Assembly (NCBI RefSeq): GCF_000765665.2
Contig: NZ_JROZ02000001.1
Coordinates: 806,001 to 870,000, forward strand
Direction: 5' to 3'
Source of the DNA: Helicobacter sp. MIT 05-5293
GTDB lineage: Bacteria > Campylobacterota > Campylobacteria > Campylobacterales > Helicobacteraceae
DNA: 64,000 nucleotides
A model generated the notes under the pieces. It did no database searches. It had not been told where the DNA came from and saw only the letters and a list, made by a program, of their open reading frames with translations. The position numbers and the translations under genes were made by a program. Of this stretch, positions 47,261 through 56,724 are shown piece after piece; position 1 is the stretch's first letter; the number at the start of each line of letters is the position of its first letter.

Positions 47261-48150
47261 TTAAAATATTTCTTTCTGTTATCCTATTGATGATGCTTTA
47301 TGCACCGATTTTTGCACAATCTTCAACAATTCACATCATTGTAAGTGTCTTACCTCAAAAAAATATAGTAGAACGCATTGGCGGAGACTTTGTGAAAGTA
47401 GAAGTGCTCGTGCCTAAAGGCAAATCACCAGAGATTTATGAACCAAATATCACACAGATGAAAACCATACAAAACACTCGAATCTTCTTTGGTGTCGGTA
47501 TGCCTTTTGAGCTCAAATGGCATCAACGATTTCTCAATATCAATCCTCAATTAAACTACCTTAACCTTGCAGAATCTGCATTGCCACTTCATGAGCATGA
47601 CTCACACGATCATCGCCATAATCCCCATGTTTGGCTCTCGCTCACACAGATAGAGAATCAAATCACACAAATCACCCGACAATTAAGCGTGCTTGACCCC
47701 AGCCATAAAGCCATATATGAAAGCAATCAAAAGCAATTCCTGCAAGAGATTTTTACCCTCAAACAATCAATCCAAAATGTCTTTGACACACCTAATACCC
47801 AAAAGAAATTTCTTGTTTATCACCCTGCATTTGAATACTTTGCGCAAGAATTTGGTTTAGAAGAATTAAGCATTGAGCATGATGGCAAAGAACTTAAAGG
47901 GGCAGATTTGAGCAAACTTATCCAAGATATTAGACTTTATGAGCTTAAAGTGATTTTTATCCAACCTCAATTTTCCAAACAACGCGTGCAAATGCTTGCC
48001 AAAGAGCTTAATATGCGTATCATCGAGCTTGACCCACTTCAAGATTTATGGCTAGATTCAATGCAAACTTACACATGTCAAATCGCTTTTTCACTCTCCG
48101 AAAAAGAATCACAAGCTTGCATCAAGCAATACTTCAAGGCTCAACAATGA
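47257..48150 (+). CDS. znuA: Zinc ABC transporter substrate-binding protein ZnuA
   Basis: A 297-residue periplasmic cluster A-I metal-binding protein with a signal peptide ending near 'APIFAQ'. Metal-site histidines can be placed: the His-rich loop 'HEHDSHDHRHNPHVWLS' at about 111-127, 'YHPAFEYFAQEFGL' near 189 and the acidic 'LDPLQD' near 263. The loop and partner genes favour zinc over manganese. The stop codon overlaps the start of znuC (ATGA). Confidence 0.87.
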   Translation: MIKIFLSVILLMMLYAPIFAQSSTIHIIVSVLPQKNIVERIGGDFVKVEVLVPKGKSPEIYEPNITQMKTIQNTRIFFGVGMPFELKWHQRFLNINPQLNYLNLAESALPLHEHDSHDHRHNPHVWLSLTQIENQITQITRQLSVLDPSHKAIYESNQKQFLQEIFTLKQSIQNVFDTPNTQKKFLVYHPAFEYFAQEFGLEELSIEHDGKELKGADLSKLIQDIRLYELKVIFIQPQFSKQRVQMLAKELNMRIIELDPLQDLWLDSMQTYTCQIAFSLSEKESQACIKQYFKAQQ

Positions 48151-48971
48151 ATGAGACACTTTTTCATATTAAAAACTTAAGCTTTGCCTATGATTCTCAA
48201 TTGGTGCTTGAAAAGATTGATTTTACCTTTTGTAAAGGCGATTTTTGGGCGATTATCGGACCTAATGGTGGGGGTAAAAGCACACTCATTAGGCTTATTT
48301 TAGGAATCTTAAAGGCAAAAGAGGGTGAAATCAAATTTTGTCAAAATTTTGACACCAAACACATTGGCTATGTCCCTCAAAACACAAATGAAAATATCCA
48401 TTTTCCTATTCAAACGCAAGATGTCATTAAAATGGGATTCTTAAAACCAAGTATTTGGGGATTTCGCACAAACAAAGCGCAAGAAAGACAGATTCAAGAA
48501 ATTATGGAGAAGCTTGATATTTTACATTTGTCTCATAAGCCTTTATCCAAACTTTCTGGTGGGCAGAGGCAAAAAGTATTGATTGCAAGAGCACTTATCA
48601 ATAATCCCACACTTCTAGTCCTAGATGAGCCGACCTCTAATGTTGATTCGACTTCGCAAAAAAGTATTTATAAACTTTTAGAATCTCTCAATGCCAATGG
48701 GCAAAGTATCTTAGTCATCAGTCATGATATTTCGGTGCTTTTAGGGTATGCGAAAAAAGTTCTCTACATCAATAAAAATGCTATCCCTCATACGATTCCT
48801 AAACTCAATTTGGAGTTTAACTCACATATTTGTGAAGTAGATATTCTCACACATTTTGCAAATCTTTTAGCGACCAATGCGCGAGATTCTAAAGATTCTT
48901 GTATTACTTCAGAATCTCACCATTCGCATCATCAGATCAATACACAAAATTCTCCAAAGACACAACAATGA
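48147..48971 (+). CDS. znuC: Zinc ABC transporter ATP-binding protein ZnuC
   Basis: A 274-residue ABC ATPase. From ATG 48147, the conserved start at the znuA stop, Walker A is GPNGGGKST (38-46), the signature 'LSGGQRQKVLIARAL' near 136-150 and Walker B 'LLVLDEPTS' near 157-165. A longer open frame inside znuA is a shadow. The last 20 residues are rich in His and Ser ('ITSESHHSHHQINTQ') and might bind zinc. It overlaps znuB by four bases. Confidence 0.93.
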   Translation: MNETLFHIKNLSFAYDSQLVLEKIDFTFCKGDFWAIIGPNGGGKSTLIRLILGILKAKEGEIKFCQNFDTKHIGYVPQNTNENIHFPIQTQDVIKMGFLKPSIWGFRTNKAQERQIQEIMEKLDILHLSHKPLSKLSGGQRQKVLIARALINNPTLLVLDEPTSNVDSTSQKSIYKLLESLNANGQSILVISHDISVLLGYAKKVLYINKNAIPHTIPKLNLEFNSHICEVDILTHFANLLATNARDSKDSCITSESHHSHHQINTQNSPKTQQ

Positions 48972-49786
48972 ATATTTTTGAACTCTTTTCATATCAATTT
49001 ATTTGGATAGCTTTAGGCGTCTCTTTTCTTGTCAGTATTTGTAGTGGCATCGTTGGCTCTATCATAGTAGCAAATAAAAATGTCTTTGTCGCAGGAGGAG
49101 TAGCGCATAGTGCCTTTGGTGGCGTGGGCTTGGCATTATTTTGCGGATTTAGCACAATGCTTGGCGCAGTCATTTTTAGCGTGATTATGGCTTTATTTTT
49201 GACTTATGCAAGTCTGTATCAAAAAGAACGACTAGATACCTATATCGCTGCAAGTTGGGCTTTTGGAATGGCTTTGGGCGTGATTCTTATCGACTTAAGT
49301 CCGGGCTATAATAGCGACATTTCAAGCTATCTTTTTGGCTCAATCATTGCTGTGGGTTATGAAGAAATACTCATAATGCTTGGGTTTGATGTCTTTTTAC
49401 TCATCTTTGTGGGATTATATTATCATCAGATTCTTAGCCTTTTTTATGATCGAGAATTTTGCCAGCTTAAAGGGCTCAATACCGCCCTTTGGACAATGGC
49501 ACTTTTTATACTTATCGCCATAGGTGTAGTAATCAGTATGAATGTAGCAGGTTTGATTTTGGTGCTTGCACTTTTGTCTATTCCTGCTTATATTGCTAAT
49601 CTTTTTTCACAATCATTACGCACGATGATGATTCTCTCTTGGATTGTTTCATTAATTTTTATATGGGGAGGTTTATTTGTCGCTTATTATTTAAATATCA
49701 GCATTGGAGCATGTATAGTGATATTGCTCTCAATTGGAATGTTTGGAGCATTAATATTTAAAAAACTTACTAAGGAGAAAAAATGA
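48968..49786 (+). CDS. znuB: Zinc ABC transporter permease ZnuB
   Basis: A 272-residue permease of the ABC-3 family with about eight hydrophobic segments. 'SGIVGSIIVANKNVFVAGGVAHSAFGGVGLALFCG' (about 23-57) is a family signature, as is 'VVISMNVAGLILVLALLSIPAYIANLFSQSL' near 178-208. The start is ATG 48968, overlapping the znuC stop; earlier in-frame starts lie within znuC. With znuA and znuC it makes a complete high-affinity zinc importer. Confidence 0.92.
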   Translation: MNIFELFSYQFIWIALGVSFLVSICSGIVGSIIVANKNVFVAGGVAHSAFGGVGLALFCGFSTMLGAVIFSVIMALFLTYASLYQKERLDTYIAASWAFGMALGVILIDLSPGYNSDISSYLFGSIIAVGYEEILIMLGFDVFLLIFVGLYYHQILSLFYDREFCQLKGLNTALWTMALFILIAIGVVISMNVAGLILVLALLSIPAYIANLFSQSLRTMMILSWIVSLIFIWGGLFVAYYLNISIGACIVILLSIGMFGALIFKKLTKEKK

Positions 49787-50007
49787 ATCCCAGAGAAGAC
49801 GATCCCTGTGCTATCGCTAAACGAGCGGTCAAAATCAGCATTGCCTGCATATTATTTATGCTTTTACTAAGCTTGATTAATATTTACATTCTTATCAATC
49901 AAGTCTCTGCAACCGCTGCAATGAGTAAAGAAATCAAAGTTTTGCAAGCCCACATTGGAGAATCTGCAGAATCTACAGATTCTCAAAGAATACTCCCATC
50001 GGAATAA
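49783..50007 (+). CDS. Small single-span membrane protein (possibly DUF5408)
   Basis: A 74-residue protein with one hydrophobic segment (about 17-40, 'VKISIACILFMLLLSLINIYILI'-type) flanked by a charged N-terminus and a Ser/Glu-rich C-tail ('GESAESTDSQ'). It overlaps the znuB stop by four bases (ATGA), so it is translated with the zinc transporter. Similar short proteins are found in Helicobacter and may be the DUF5408 family; this is from memory. Function unknown; a coupled accessory subunit of ZnuB is possible. Confidence 0.65.
   Translation: MNPREDDPCAIAKRAVKISIACILFMLLLSLINIYILINQVSATAAMSKEIKVLQAHIGESAESTDSQRILPSE
49958..49984. terminator. Triple AGAWTCT cluster with hairpin at the end of the znu operon
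   Basis: Three copies of the frequent word occur in 27 bases: AGAATCT (49959-49965 and 49968-49974) and AGATTCT (49977-49983). The outer pair forms an eight-base stem (GAGAATCT / AGATTCTC) with an 11-base loop, just before the convergent junction with yraN. The words encode the Ser/Glu-rich tail of the small membrane protein, so the coding sequence appears shaped by them. Confidence 0.45.
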
Positions 50008-50060
50008 GATGAGGGTTTCTTAAGGCAGATTCAAAAAACTTAAAAGAAATATTACAGGGA

Positions 50061-50396
50061 TTATAAAGCACCCATTGTGATATTTTCTATCAGCTCACAT
50101 TGCCCCCTTTTGACAATAAGCGCATCAATACAATACACATTTGCAAGACGATGTTTGGTGAGATAAATATGTGTCGCTTTGATAAGCTTTTGAAGCTTTT
50201 GGGCTGTGAGATTCATAATAGGCTCAAAGTTTTCACCGCTTTTTACTTCGACAAAATGAAGCACATCATCTTTTGTAGCGATAATGTCGATTTCTCCATA
50301 TTTTGCGAAAAAATTCCTTTCGATAATTTCAAAGCCATTCTGCTCTAAAAAGAGGCAAGCAAGATTCTCACCTTCTTTGCCCTTTTCCCTACTCAT
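50061..50396 (-). CDS. yraN: YraN family (UPF0102) protein
   Basis: A 111-residue protein with a restriction-endonuclease-like fold. It has '[49 protein letters not shown]', which keeps the nuclease-type residues (E...GEIDII...FVEVK). Its function is unknown; Holliday-junction or DNA processing has been suggested for relatives. The start overlaps the hom stop codon by one base. The neighbourhood aminotransferase-hom-yraN is shared with H. pylori or Campylobacter, from memory. Confidence 0.88.
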   Translation of the reverse strand: MSREKGKEGENLACLFLEQNGFEIIERNFFAKYGEIDIIATKDDVLHFVEVKSGENFEPIMNLTAQKLQKLIKATHIYLTKHRLANVYCIDALIVKRGQCELIENITMGAL

Positions 50397-51712
50397 TAAA
50401 GATTCTCTAATTCATCTTCAATACGAATCTTATAAGGCTTTTGTGTAACAAAATCAAGCTTTTCCAATTCATTAAGAGCATCTTTAATCTCGCGCTCGTA
50501 ATTATGATGTGTTGAAAACAATAGCTTAGCAATTCTCTTGTCTGCTGTTTCCTTTTGTAAAAAGGCTTTAATAGAAATATTATGATTCCCGAGAATCTGT
50601 GAAATCTGCCCCAAAACACCGGGCTTATCATGTGCGTATAGTCGGATATAATAGCGAGAGTAAATGTCATCAATGCTTTTAAGCGTAAAACTTTGAGTAT
50701 TTTCACTTTCAATAGGTTGTTTAAAGCCTAACATCACGGAGTTTTTACCTTGTGCAAAGCTGATTAAATCACTAATGACAGAACTTGCTGTCGCCTCTCC
50801 TCCAGCACCTGCACCATAATACATACTCTCCCCTACACAATCCCCTATGACGCTGATTCCATTCATTACGCCATCGACTTTGGCAATCATCGCATTTTTA
50901 GAAATCATTGCAGGGTGAACGCGTAACTCAATACAAGAATCTGTCTTTTTTGCGATTCCAAGTAGCTTAATCACATAGCCAAATTCATTAGCAAACTCCA
51001 TATCATCAGGCGTGATACCCTCAATACCCTCTATCAGAATCTCTTCGGGCAAAGCATTGATCCCATAAGCCAATGATGCAAGGATAAGCAATTTATGTCC
51101 TGCATCTCCGCCGCTAATATCTAAAGTAGGATCAGATTCTGCATAACCAAGTGCTTGAGCATCTTTGAGCGCATCTGAAAAACTTTGCTGATGTTGGAGC
51201 ATCTGCGTCAAAATATAATTACTCGTGCCATTGAGAATCCCGCGTATGCCTACGATATGATTTGCACTCAAACCATCTTTCAAAACGCGTATGATAGGGA
51301 TACCTCCGCACACACTCGCTTCAAAACCAATTGCCAAATCCTTAGCAAGGGGTTGAATATCATAACGATGATAAGCTAACATCGCCTTATTTGCAGTAAC
51401 AAACGCTTTATTCGCACGAAGCACCTTTTGGGCAATATCATAAGCAAGGTCAATACCCCCCATTAGCTCAATCACCACATCAATCTCTGCATCTTCAAGC
51501 AAATCTTCAATCCGTGTGCTTACAGACAATGCAATGCCTAGCTCCGCAAGTTTTGCTTGAGCCTTTGACACATCTCTGACAATCGCTTTTTTTAGCACGA
51601 TTTCTCTTCCAGCTCGTGCTTTAATCACACCTTGATTACGCACAAGCAATGAGGCGACTGCCGAACCTACCGTGCCTAAACCGATTATCCCCACAACTAA
51701 TGGCTGCGACAT
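50396..51712 (-). CDS. hom: Homoserine dehydrogenase
   Basis: Hom reduces aspartate semialdehyde to homoserine, the branch toward threonine and methionine; the substrate comes from the asd product at 11153. The 438-residue protein has the Rossmann '[17 protein letters not shown]' (7-23), the catalytic region '[14 protein letters not shown]' near 158-171 and '[17 protein letters not shown]' near 201-217. A C-terminal ACT domain ('[22 protein letters not shown]' near 353-374) suggests feedback control by threonine. Confidence 0.95.
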   Translation of the reverse strand: MSQPLVVGIIGLGTVGSAVASLLVRNQGVIKARAGREIVLKKAIVRDVSKAQAKLAELGIALSVSTRIEDLLEDAEIDVVIELMGGIDLAYDIAQKVLRANKAFVTANKAMLAYHRYDIQPLAKDLAIGFEASVCGGIPIIRVLKDGLSANHIVGIRGILNGTSNYILTQMLQHQQSFSDALKDAQALGYAESDPTLDISGGDAGHKLLILASLAYGINALPEEILIEGIEGITPDDMEFANEFGYVIKLLGIAKKTDSCIELRVHPAMISKNAMIAKVDGVMNGISVIGDCVGESMYYGAGAGGEATASSVISDLISFAQGKNSVMLGFKQPIESENTQSFTLKSIDDIYSRYYIRLYAHDKPGVLGQISQILGNHNISIKAFLQKETADKRIAKLLFSTHHNYEREIKDALNELEKLDFVTQKPYKIRIEDELENL

Positions 51713-51720
51713 ATCACACC

Positions 51721-52932
51721 TTATTGAAATGATTTAAGAAAAACTTTAAGATTGCGTGCAGCTTGTCGGATTCTCTTTTCATTCTCAATCAAAGCAATAC
51801 GCACATATCCCTCACCATAAGATCCAAACCCTACTCCCGGACTTACAGCAATTTTCGCTTCTTTTAAGAGTCGTTTAGAAAATTCTAAACTACCCAAACT
51901 CTCTGCACATTGAGGAATCTTTGCCCAAATAAACATACTTGCTTTAGGTTTTTTCATCTCCCAACCTGCCTCACCAAAAGCTTTTATCAAGACTTCCATA
52001 CGCTTTTCATACTTACCCTTGATTTCTTCAATACATGATTGATCACCATCTAATGCCACCGTGGAAGCGATTTGCATTGGAGTATAGATTCCATAATCAA
52101 TCCAACTCTTGATTTTTTGTAAAGCTCCTATCATCTTGGCATTACCCACTAAAAATCCCACACGCCAACCTGCCATATTGTAGGTTTTGGACAAAGTATA
52201 GCTTTCCACAGCGACATCTGTCGCGCCGGGCACTTCAAATATACTAGGAGTTTTAAATCCATCAAAACAAAGCTCCGCATAAGCAATATCAGAAATAATA
52301 TAAAATCGCTCTTCTTTTGCCATTGCGACTAAACGTTCATAAAATTCCTTATACGCCACAATCGTAGTCGGATTATGAGGAAAATTCACAACGACAAATT
52401 TTGGCTTAGGCATCACTTCTTTGAGCACGCGTTTAAGATTTGCAAAAAAATCTTCTACATCAAGCTCCATTTCATCATTCCACTTCAAACCAAAAGTCGA
52501 AACATTCGCTCCATTAAGGATAAACGCATAATAATGAATCGGATATGCAGGTTCAGGGACAATTGCGTTATCACCTAAATTAGTGATTGCTTGCACCAAA
52601 TGGACATAACCTTCCTTACTCCCCATTGTTACGCACACTTGAGATTCTGGATCTAAATCCACATCATAGGTTTTCTTATACCAATTGCAAATCGCTAAAC
52701 GCAACTTATAAATGCCTCTACTTGCTGAATAGCCTTGATTTTTACCCTTTCTTGCAGATTCACAAAGTTTATCAATCACATGTTCGGGTGGGCTTCCGTC
52801 TGGATTACCCATTGAAAAATCAATCACATCTTCATTATTATGGCGCATTTCAAGCTTGATTTCATTAATTGCGGCAAACACATATTTAGGCAAGCGTTTA
52901 ATCTTCTCAAACTGAATCTCATCAAACATCAC
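51721..52932 (-). CDS. PLP-dependent aminotransferase, class I
   Basis: A 403-residue fold-type I aminotransferase. The cofactor lysine lies in '[18 protein letters not shown]' near 237, with '[22 protein letters not shown]' and '[15 protein letters not shown]' as the other conserved blocks and '[16 protein letters not shown]' near the end. Relatives are annotated as aspartate or LL-diaminopimelate aminotransferase, or AlaC-type. Its place directly upstream of hom suggests an amino acid of the aspartate family. The exact substrate cannot be fixed. Confidence 0.85.
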   Translation of the reverse strand: MMFDEIQFEKIKRLPKYVFAAINEIKLEMRHNNEDVIDFSMGNPDGSPPEHVIDKLCESARKGKNQGYSASRGIYKLRLAICNWYKKTYDVDLDPESQVCVTMGSKEGYVHLVQAITNLGDNAIVPEPAYPIHYYAFILNGANVSTFGLKWNDEMELDVEDFFANLKRVLKEVMPKPKFVVVNFPHNPTTIVAYKEFYERLVAMAKEERFYIISDIAYAELCFDGFKTPSIFEVPGATDVAVESYTLSKTYNMAGWRVGFLVGNAKMIGALQKIKSWIDYGIYTPMQIASTVALDGDQSCIEEIKGKYEKRMEVLIKAFGEAGWEMKKPKASMFIWAKIPQCAESLGSLEFSKRLLKEAKIAVSPGVGFGSYGEGYVRIALIENEKRIRQAARNLKVFLKSFQ

Positions 52933-52956
52933 TTCCTCCTTTGTTTTAGGTTCTCA

Positions 52957-53769
52957 TTAACGCAATTGAACGCTAATCCCGTTTTTTAAACTCTCCGAAT
53001 TATCATAATCTGTAATCATCACAAAACTCACTCCATTAGGAATCCTTACCTTCAAAGAAGCTGTAGAACTTGTATTTGCGATCAAATCAACGATATTTAA
53101 ATTTTTATCATAAAGCACCACACGAGGATTCCATTTTGGAAAATCTAATGCTTGGATATAAAGCTCTCCACTTGAATTGACATTTAGCCAATATTCACCA
53201 GAAGCTTCGCGAAGCCTAAGCGTATTAGTCTTATTGATAAACTTCGTGTTGGGAAGTCGTGGTTCATTTACCTCCAAAACATATTCCCATTTTTGTGCGT
53301 TAATGCGTTGAATATCCAAACATAAGAATCCACGCCGTGATAGCTCATCGATGATGATTCCCATATCTGGACTGTGTTCGGTATTAAAAGAAAATTCTAT
53401 TGTAGAAAGCCCATTGCTGTGTTCTGCTTTAATCACAACAAAATACGAATACCCCATTGCTGTAAGAATATTATCAATAATTTTAGTCAATAATATCGGA
53501 CTTGTGCGCGCACTAAAACTTAGTCTGACTTCACTAGGTTGCCCAAAACGCGAAGAAAATAAGCCATTAGTTTTAAGGGCATAAACAATTTTTGCCATAT
53601 CTAAGCGACCATTAGTGTAATACAGATTCTTATTGGCAAAAATACGATTGATAAAATTGACATTGACTTGATAGCTTTGATCGCCGATAAGATTGCGCAC
53701 TTTATCGTCTAAAATATCTGCACACAAACACGATGCACATATTAAAAGCATCAAAAGTTTTCTTACCAT
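52957..53769 (-). CDS. Secreted hypothetical protein (Cj0151c-like position)
   Basis: A 270-residue exported protein with signal peptide 'MVRKLLMLLICASCLCADIL' (type II cleavage is conceivable at LCAD but not convincing). The mature part looks beta-rich, with 'LSFSARTSPILLTKIIDNILTAMGYSYFVV', a possible secretin-like or POTRA-like strand-helix pattern, and a C-terminal beta sandwich. It overlaps by seven bases the gene for the RodZ-like membrane protein. In Campylobacter jejuni the same run (aminotransferase, periplasmic protein, membrane protein, rRNA methylase, rsmI, rpmE) is found, as I remember it. Function unknown. Confidence 0.65.
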   Translation of the reverse strand: MVRKLLMLLICASCLCADILDDKVRNLIGDQSYQVNVNFINRIFANKNLYYTNGRLDMAKIVYALKTNGLFSSRFGQPSEVRLSFSARTSPILLTKIIDNILTAMGYSYFVVIKAEHSNGLSTIEFSFNTEHSPDMGIIIDELSRRGFLCLDIQRINAQKWEYVLEVNEPRLPNTKFINKTNTLRLREASGEYWLNVNSSGELYIQALDFPKWNPRVVLYDKNLNIVDLIANTSSTASLKVRIPNGVSFVMITDYDNSESLKNGISVQLR

Positions 53770-54908
53770 TCTAACCCACCATTAAGTTGCTTAAATTTTG
53801 TGTAATTAATTTCTGTAACGCTTGAACCATCATAATACATTCTCACAGGTGCTTTAGTGCCATGCTCGACATCTTTACCATTAAGCACCAAAGTAAAATT
53901 ACTATGCCCCATTACAAACAAAATACGACCATTGAGTTTAATATCATATTGACTTTGATAGGCAAATTGCTCTTTACTTCCCGTATCAAGATTAATCACA
54001 CCTAGCCACAAATCACCTTGTGATTGGATATGCAAAACATTATCATTGCTCGTGTGAACATTAAGAGAATTAGTTATTTCATCAGCTTTTTCTTCGTTAG
54101 CAGAAGGTGCTTGGAAAAATCCAAAATCTTGTGCTTGTGTAGGTGTATCTTGTTTTTCTTCTTGAGGAGCAGGAGTCTTTTGAGAATCTACTTCACTAGG
54201 GCTTTCTACTAAAGTCTCGCCGCTTCGTATCTCTACATCAGATGAGGTATTGTTTTGCTCTTCTGAAGTATTGTTTTGCTGAAGCGCATCGACATCAAAA
54301 AACATTCCTTCATATTGAGATTGCACCTCTTCTTCTTGTTCTTGTGTATGAGATGGGGCAACGCTCGGTTTTTGATATTGATTCTGAATGGCAGGTTCTT
54401 GATAATCCTGTATAAACGCTTTATAGGCAAAATATCCCATGAGACAAAGTAAAATCAATACGAGAATCCCATAAATCCAAGTATAAGATTCACTATCTGA
54501 TTTTGTAACGGGCTTTGTTTTTAAAGTAATATCAAGCACCTTATTTTCTCTCATCTTTTGTTCTTTAATCGCCTCATCGCCAGATTGAGAATCACTTTGC
54601 GCTTCAGCTTTAGCCACTTCATTTTCATTTTGTTTTGTAATGACTTGTGAAACATTAGTAATATCTTCTTTACGCGTATGCTCTTGATAAGCCAAAATCC
54701 AATCACTCAAATCAATCCCATACTCTCGCTCTAAAATATTAATAAAGCCCTTTGCACGCACCTTATCAATATTATCAAAGCGTTTTTCAAGCACATCTTC
54801 AATCTTTGAACTTGCAAGTTTTGTGCTTTTACTGATTTCCTTAATACCTATTTTTTTTAAACCTTGAAGCTTTTTATCCAAAGCTTGCATATCAATTCTA
54901 TCTTGCAT
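53763..54908 (-). CDS. Bitopic membrane protein with RodZ-like topology
   Basis: A 381-residue protein. The cytoplasmic N-terminus (about 1-85) is helical, 'IKEISKSTKLASSKIEDVLEKRFDNIDKVRAKGF' resembling a helix-turn-helix. One membrane span ('WIYGILVLILLCLMGYFAY') is near 145-165. A low-complexity periplasmic linker rich in Gln, Glu, Thr and Pro follows (about 175-280), with a two-copy 21-base repeat. The C-terminal beta domain ('GDLWLGVINLDTGSKEQFAY', 'FTLVLNGKDVEHGTKAPVRMYY') is close to DUF4115 of RodZ. The layout is that of cytoskeletal-linker RodZ, but identity with RodZ is not shown; the coupling to a secreted protein is conserved. It overlaps the rlmB end by 11 bases. Confidence 0.65.
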   Translation of the reverse strand: MQDRIDMQALDKKLQGLKKIGIKEISKSTKLASSKIEDVLEKRFDNIDKVRAKGFINILEREYGIDLSDWILAYQEHTRKEDITNVSQVITKQNENEVAKAEAQSDSQSGDEAIKEQKMRENKVLDITLKTKPVTKSDSESYTWIYGILVLILLCLMGYFAYKAFIQDYQEPAIQNQYQKPSVAPSHTQEQEEEVQSQYEGMFFDVDALQQNNTSEEQNNTSSDVEIRSGETLVESPSEVDSQKTPAPQEEKQDTPTQAQDFGFFQAPSANEEKADEITNSLNVHTSNDNVLHIQSQGDLWLGVINLDTGSKEQFAYQSQYDIKLNGRILFVMGHSNFTLVLNGKDVEHGTKAPVRMYYDGSSVTEINYTKFKQLNGGLEW

Positions 54909-55584
54909 ATTTTATCCTATCAATTAAAATTCCCGTAGCGACAGCCACATTGAGTGAATCAAAATGATGTTCCATTTTTATGGAAAGTATTTTATCCATT
55001 TTGTGCTTCAATCGTGCTGATAAACCTTGAGATTCACTCCCTAAAAACAAAGCCCATTTTTTACTTTCATCTTTATATTCATCTTTTCCTTGCATATCCG
55101 CACCATACAAGCTAAATCCAACATTTTTTAACTCATTAGGTATATCTAACACATTCGTATAAAAACAATAAGGCATATCCAAAAATGCTCCACTAGAAGT
55201 GCGCAATATACCTTCTTGTGCTACTTCGCTTAATGTCGCACAAATCACTATGCCCTCTACGCCCAAAGCATAGGCTGTGCGAAAAATCGAACCCACATTA
55301 CCCACATCAGTAATACCGCATAATATGAGCAAAGAATCTTTCTGTCTCATCTCATCAAAAGAAGATTCTAAAGGTGGTGTGATTTTTGCTAAGATTCCTT
55401 GATGATTACCACCTCTTGCAAGAGCTTGAGCTTTTTTAGAATCTACCCTCTTGATAGGCTTATTAGCCCCAACAAGTCGCGCAAAATCACCTTTGGGCAA
55501 TTCTTTAGCAAGGTAAAACTCTTCAATAGATTCTCTATGAGATTGCAAAGCATAAAACACAGGTTGTTTTCCGTATAAAATCAT
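54898..55584 (-). CDS. rlmB: 23S rRNA 2'-O-methyltransferase, TrmH/RlmB family
   Basis: A 228-residue SPOUT methyltransferase. It has an N-terminal substrate-binding domain ('LYGKQPVFYALQSHRESIEEFYLAKEL', about 3-29) and the catalytic knot, with 'LCGITDVGNVGSIFRTAYALGVEGIVI' near 88-114, 'LFLGSESQGLSARLK' near 178-192 and 'MEHHFDSLNVAVATGILI' near 203-220. RlmB methylates G2251 of 23S rRNA; other TrmH members act on other sites, so the target is inferred from length and the conserved neighbourhood with rsmI and rpmE. Confidence 0.87.
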   Translation of the reverse strand: MILYGKQPVFYALQSHRESIEEFYLAKELPKGDFARLVGANKPIKRVDSKKAQALARGGNHQGILAKITPPLESSFDEMRQKDSLLILCGITDVGNVGSIFRTAYALGVEGIVICATLSEVAQEGILRTSSGAFLDMPYCFYTNVLDIPNELKNVGFSLYGADMQGKDEYKDESKKWALFLGSESQGLSARLKHKMDKILSIKMEHHFDSLNVAVATGILIDRIKYAR

Positions 55585-55596
55585 TTTCTTGGCTTC

Positions 55597-56451
55597 CTAA
55601 ATCTCTTGAGGGTCAATAATAAGTGCTTCATAGCATTCTTTGACGCTTTTTGAAGTCATTTTGCTTAAAATCTTTGCCTTAATCTTAGGAGGAATATCAA
55701 GCATCAATATTTCTTGATAATTTAAAGAGTGTGCCTCTGGGATAGATTCTGGATTATTACAATCCAAAATCACCACCCATTCACCGCTAAGATTTGCATC
55801 TTTGAGAATTAAATATATTTCCTCTGCTGTGCCAAAGTAACGCTTTTGATGTAATTTTGTGAGCTCTTTTGACACGACAAGCCGTAAATGAGGTAAAAGT
55901 AAAGCAATATCGCCAATCGTCTCAAGAATCCGATGCGGGCTTTCATAGCAAATAACACTATAAGGGCTATGTAAGGGCAGATTAACTAATTGAAGAATCT
56001 TTGCTTTACGCTCTTGGACTTTATGAGGCAAGAATCCGATAAAGAAAAAGGGGGTAGATTCAATACCGCTCCCACTGAATGCGACATTGAGCGCACAGGC
56101 TCCGGGTAAAACATCAAATATGATATGATTTTTGATTGCAAATTCGACAAGTTTTGCACCGGGATCACTGATACAAGGCATTCCTGCATCGCTAAGATAA
56201 ACAACATTACGGGTAAAAAAATCAGATTCTAATGATTCTAAAAATGAATCTTGGTTGTGAGAATGGAATGGGAGAAAAGTCTTTTGTTCAGTATCACATT
56301 CAAGCAATCCCCGAGAAACAAGGATAGAAAAGAGCTTTTTGCTTACTCTTGTGTCTTCACAAAGAATAATTTGTGCTTCTTTTAAGACGCGTAACGCCCT
56401 TAATGTAATATCTTCTACATTACCTATGGGCGTGGGCACGAGCGTCAGCAC
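55597..56451 (-). CDS. rsmI: 16S rRNA (cytidine-1402) 2'-O-methyltransferase RsmI
   Basis: A 284-residue tetrapyrrole-methylase-fold enzyme. 'MLTLVPTPIGNVEDITLRALRVLKEAQIILCEDTRVSKKL' at the start and 'VVYLSDAGMPCISDPGAKLV' near 89-108 are RsmI signatures, as are 'GSGIESTPFFFIGFLP' and 'CYESPHRILETI'. It methylates the ribose of C1402 in the decoding centre. It follows rpmE by five bases and precedes rlmB by 12. Confidence 0.93.
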   Translation of the reverse strand: MLTLVPTPIGNVEDITLRALRVLKEAQIILCEDTRVSKKLFSILVSRGLLECDTEQKTFLPFHSHNQDSFLESLESDFFTRNVVYLSDAGMPCISDPGAKLVEFAIKNHIIFDVLPGACALNVAFSGSGIESTPFFFIGFLPHKVQERKAKILQLVNLPLHSPYSVICYESPHRILETIGDIALLLPHLRLVVSKELTKLHQKRYFGTAEEIYLILKDANLSGEWVVILDCNNPESIPEAHSLNYQEILMLDIPPKIKAKILSKMTSKSVKECYEALIIDPQEI

Positions 56452-56456
56452 GGAGC

Positions 56457-56660
56457 TTATTTCATATTGTATTTTTGTCTAAATTTTTCAACGCGTCCTG
56501 TGATGTCAGTGATTTTATCACTTCCGGTATAAAAAGGGTGGCAAAAACTTGAAATATCAATACGCAATTCACTTTTTGTGCTTAGCACTTCGATTTGTTT
56601 GCCACTTGTTACACAAGTTACTTTGCAGGGAACATATTCGGGGTGGATACCTTTTTTCAT
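56457..56660 (-). CDS. rpmE: 50S ribosomal protein L31
   Basis: L31 forms part of the bridge between ribosomal subunits. From ATG 56660 the protein has 67 residues, the usual length, starting '[16 protein letters not shown]'; an upstream extension of 18 codons has no family match. Of the four zinc-ribbon cysteines of classic L31 only two are in place ('KVTCVTSG' and 'ISSFCHPF'); the partners are Thr or Val and Ser. This is a zinc-free variant, as I also recall for H. pylori. Confidence 0.93.
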   Translation of the reverse strand: MKKGIHPEYVPCKVTCVTSGKQIEVLSTKSELRIDISSFCHPFYTGSDKITDITGRVEKFRQKYNMK

Positions 56661-56724
56661 AATACAATGTCCTTTGAGATAATTTACAAAACGATGATTA
56701 TAGCCAATACTCATTTAATTTTTG

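Noticed and set aside
54240-54285. Two-copy 21-base direct repeat in the RodZ-like gene
   Set aside because: The repeat codes for 'NNTSEEQ'-type linker in a low-complexity region. Two copies in frame with no length effect on the reading frame are not a contingency switch; ordinary linker expansion explains it.
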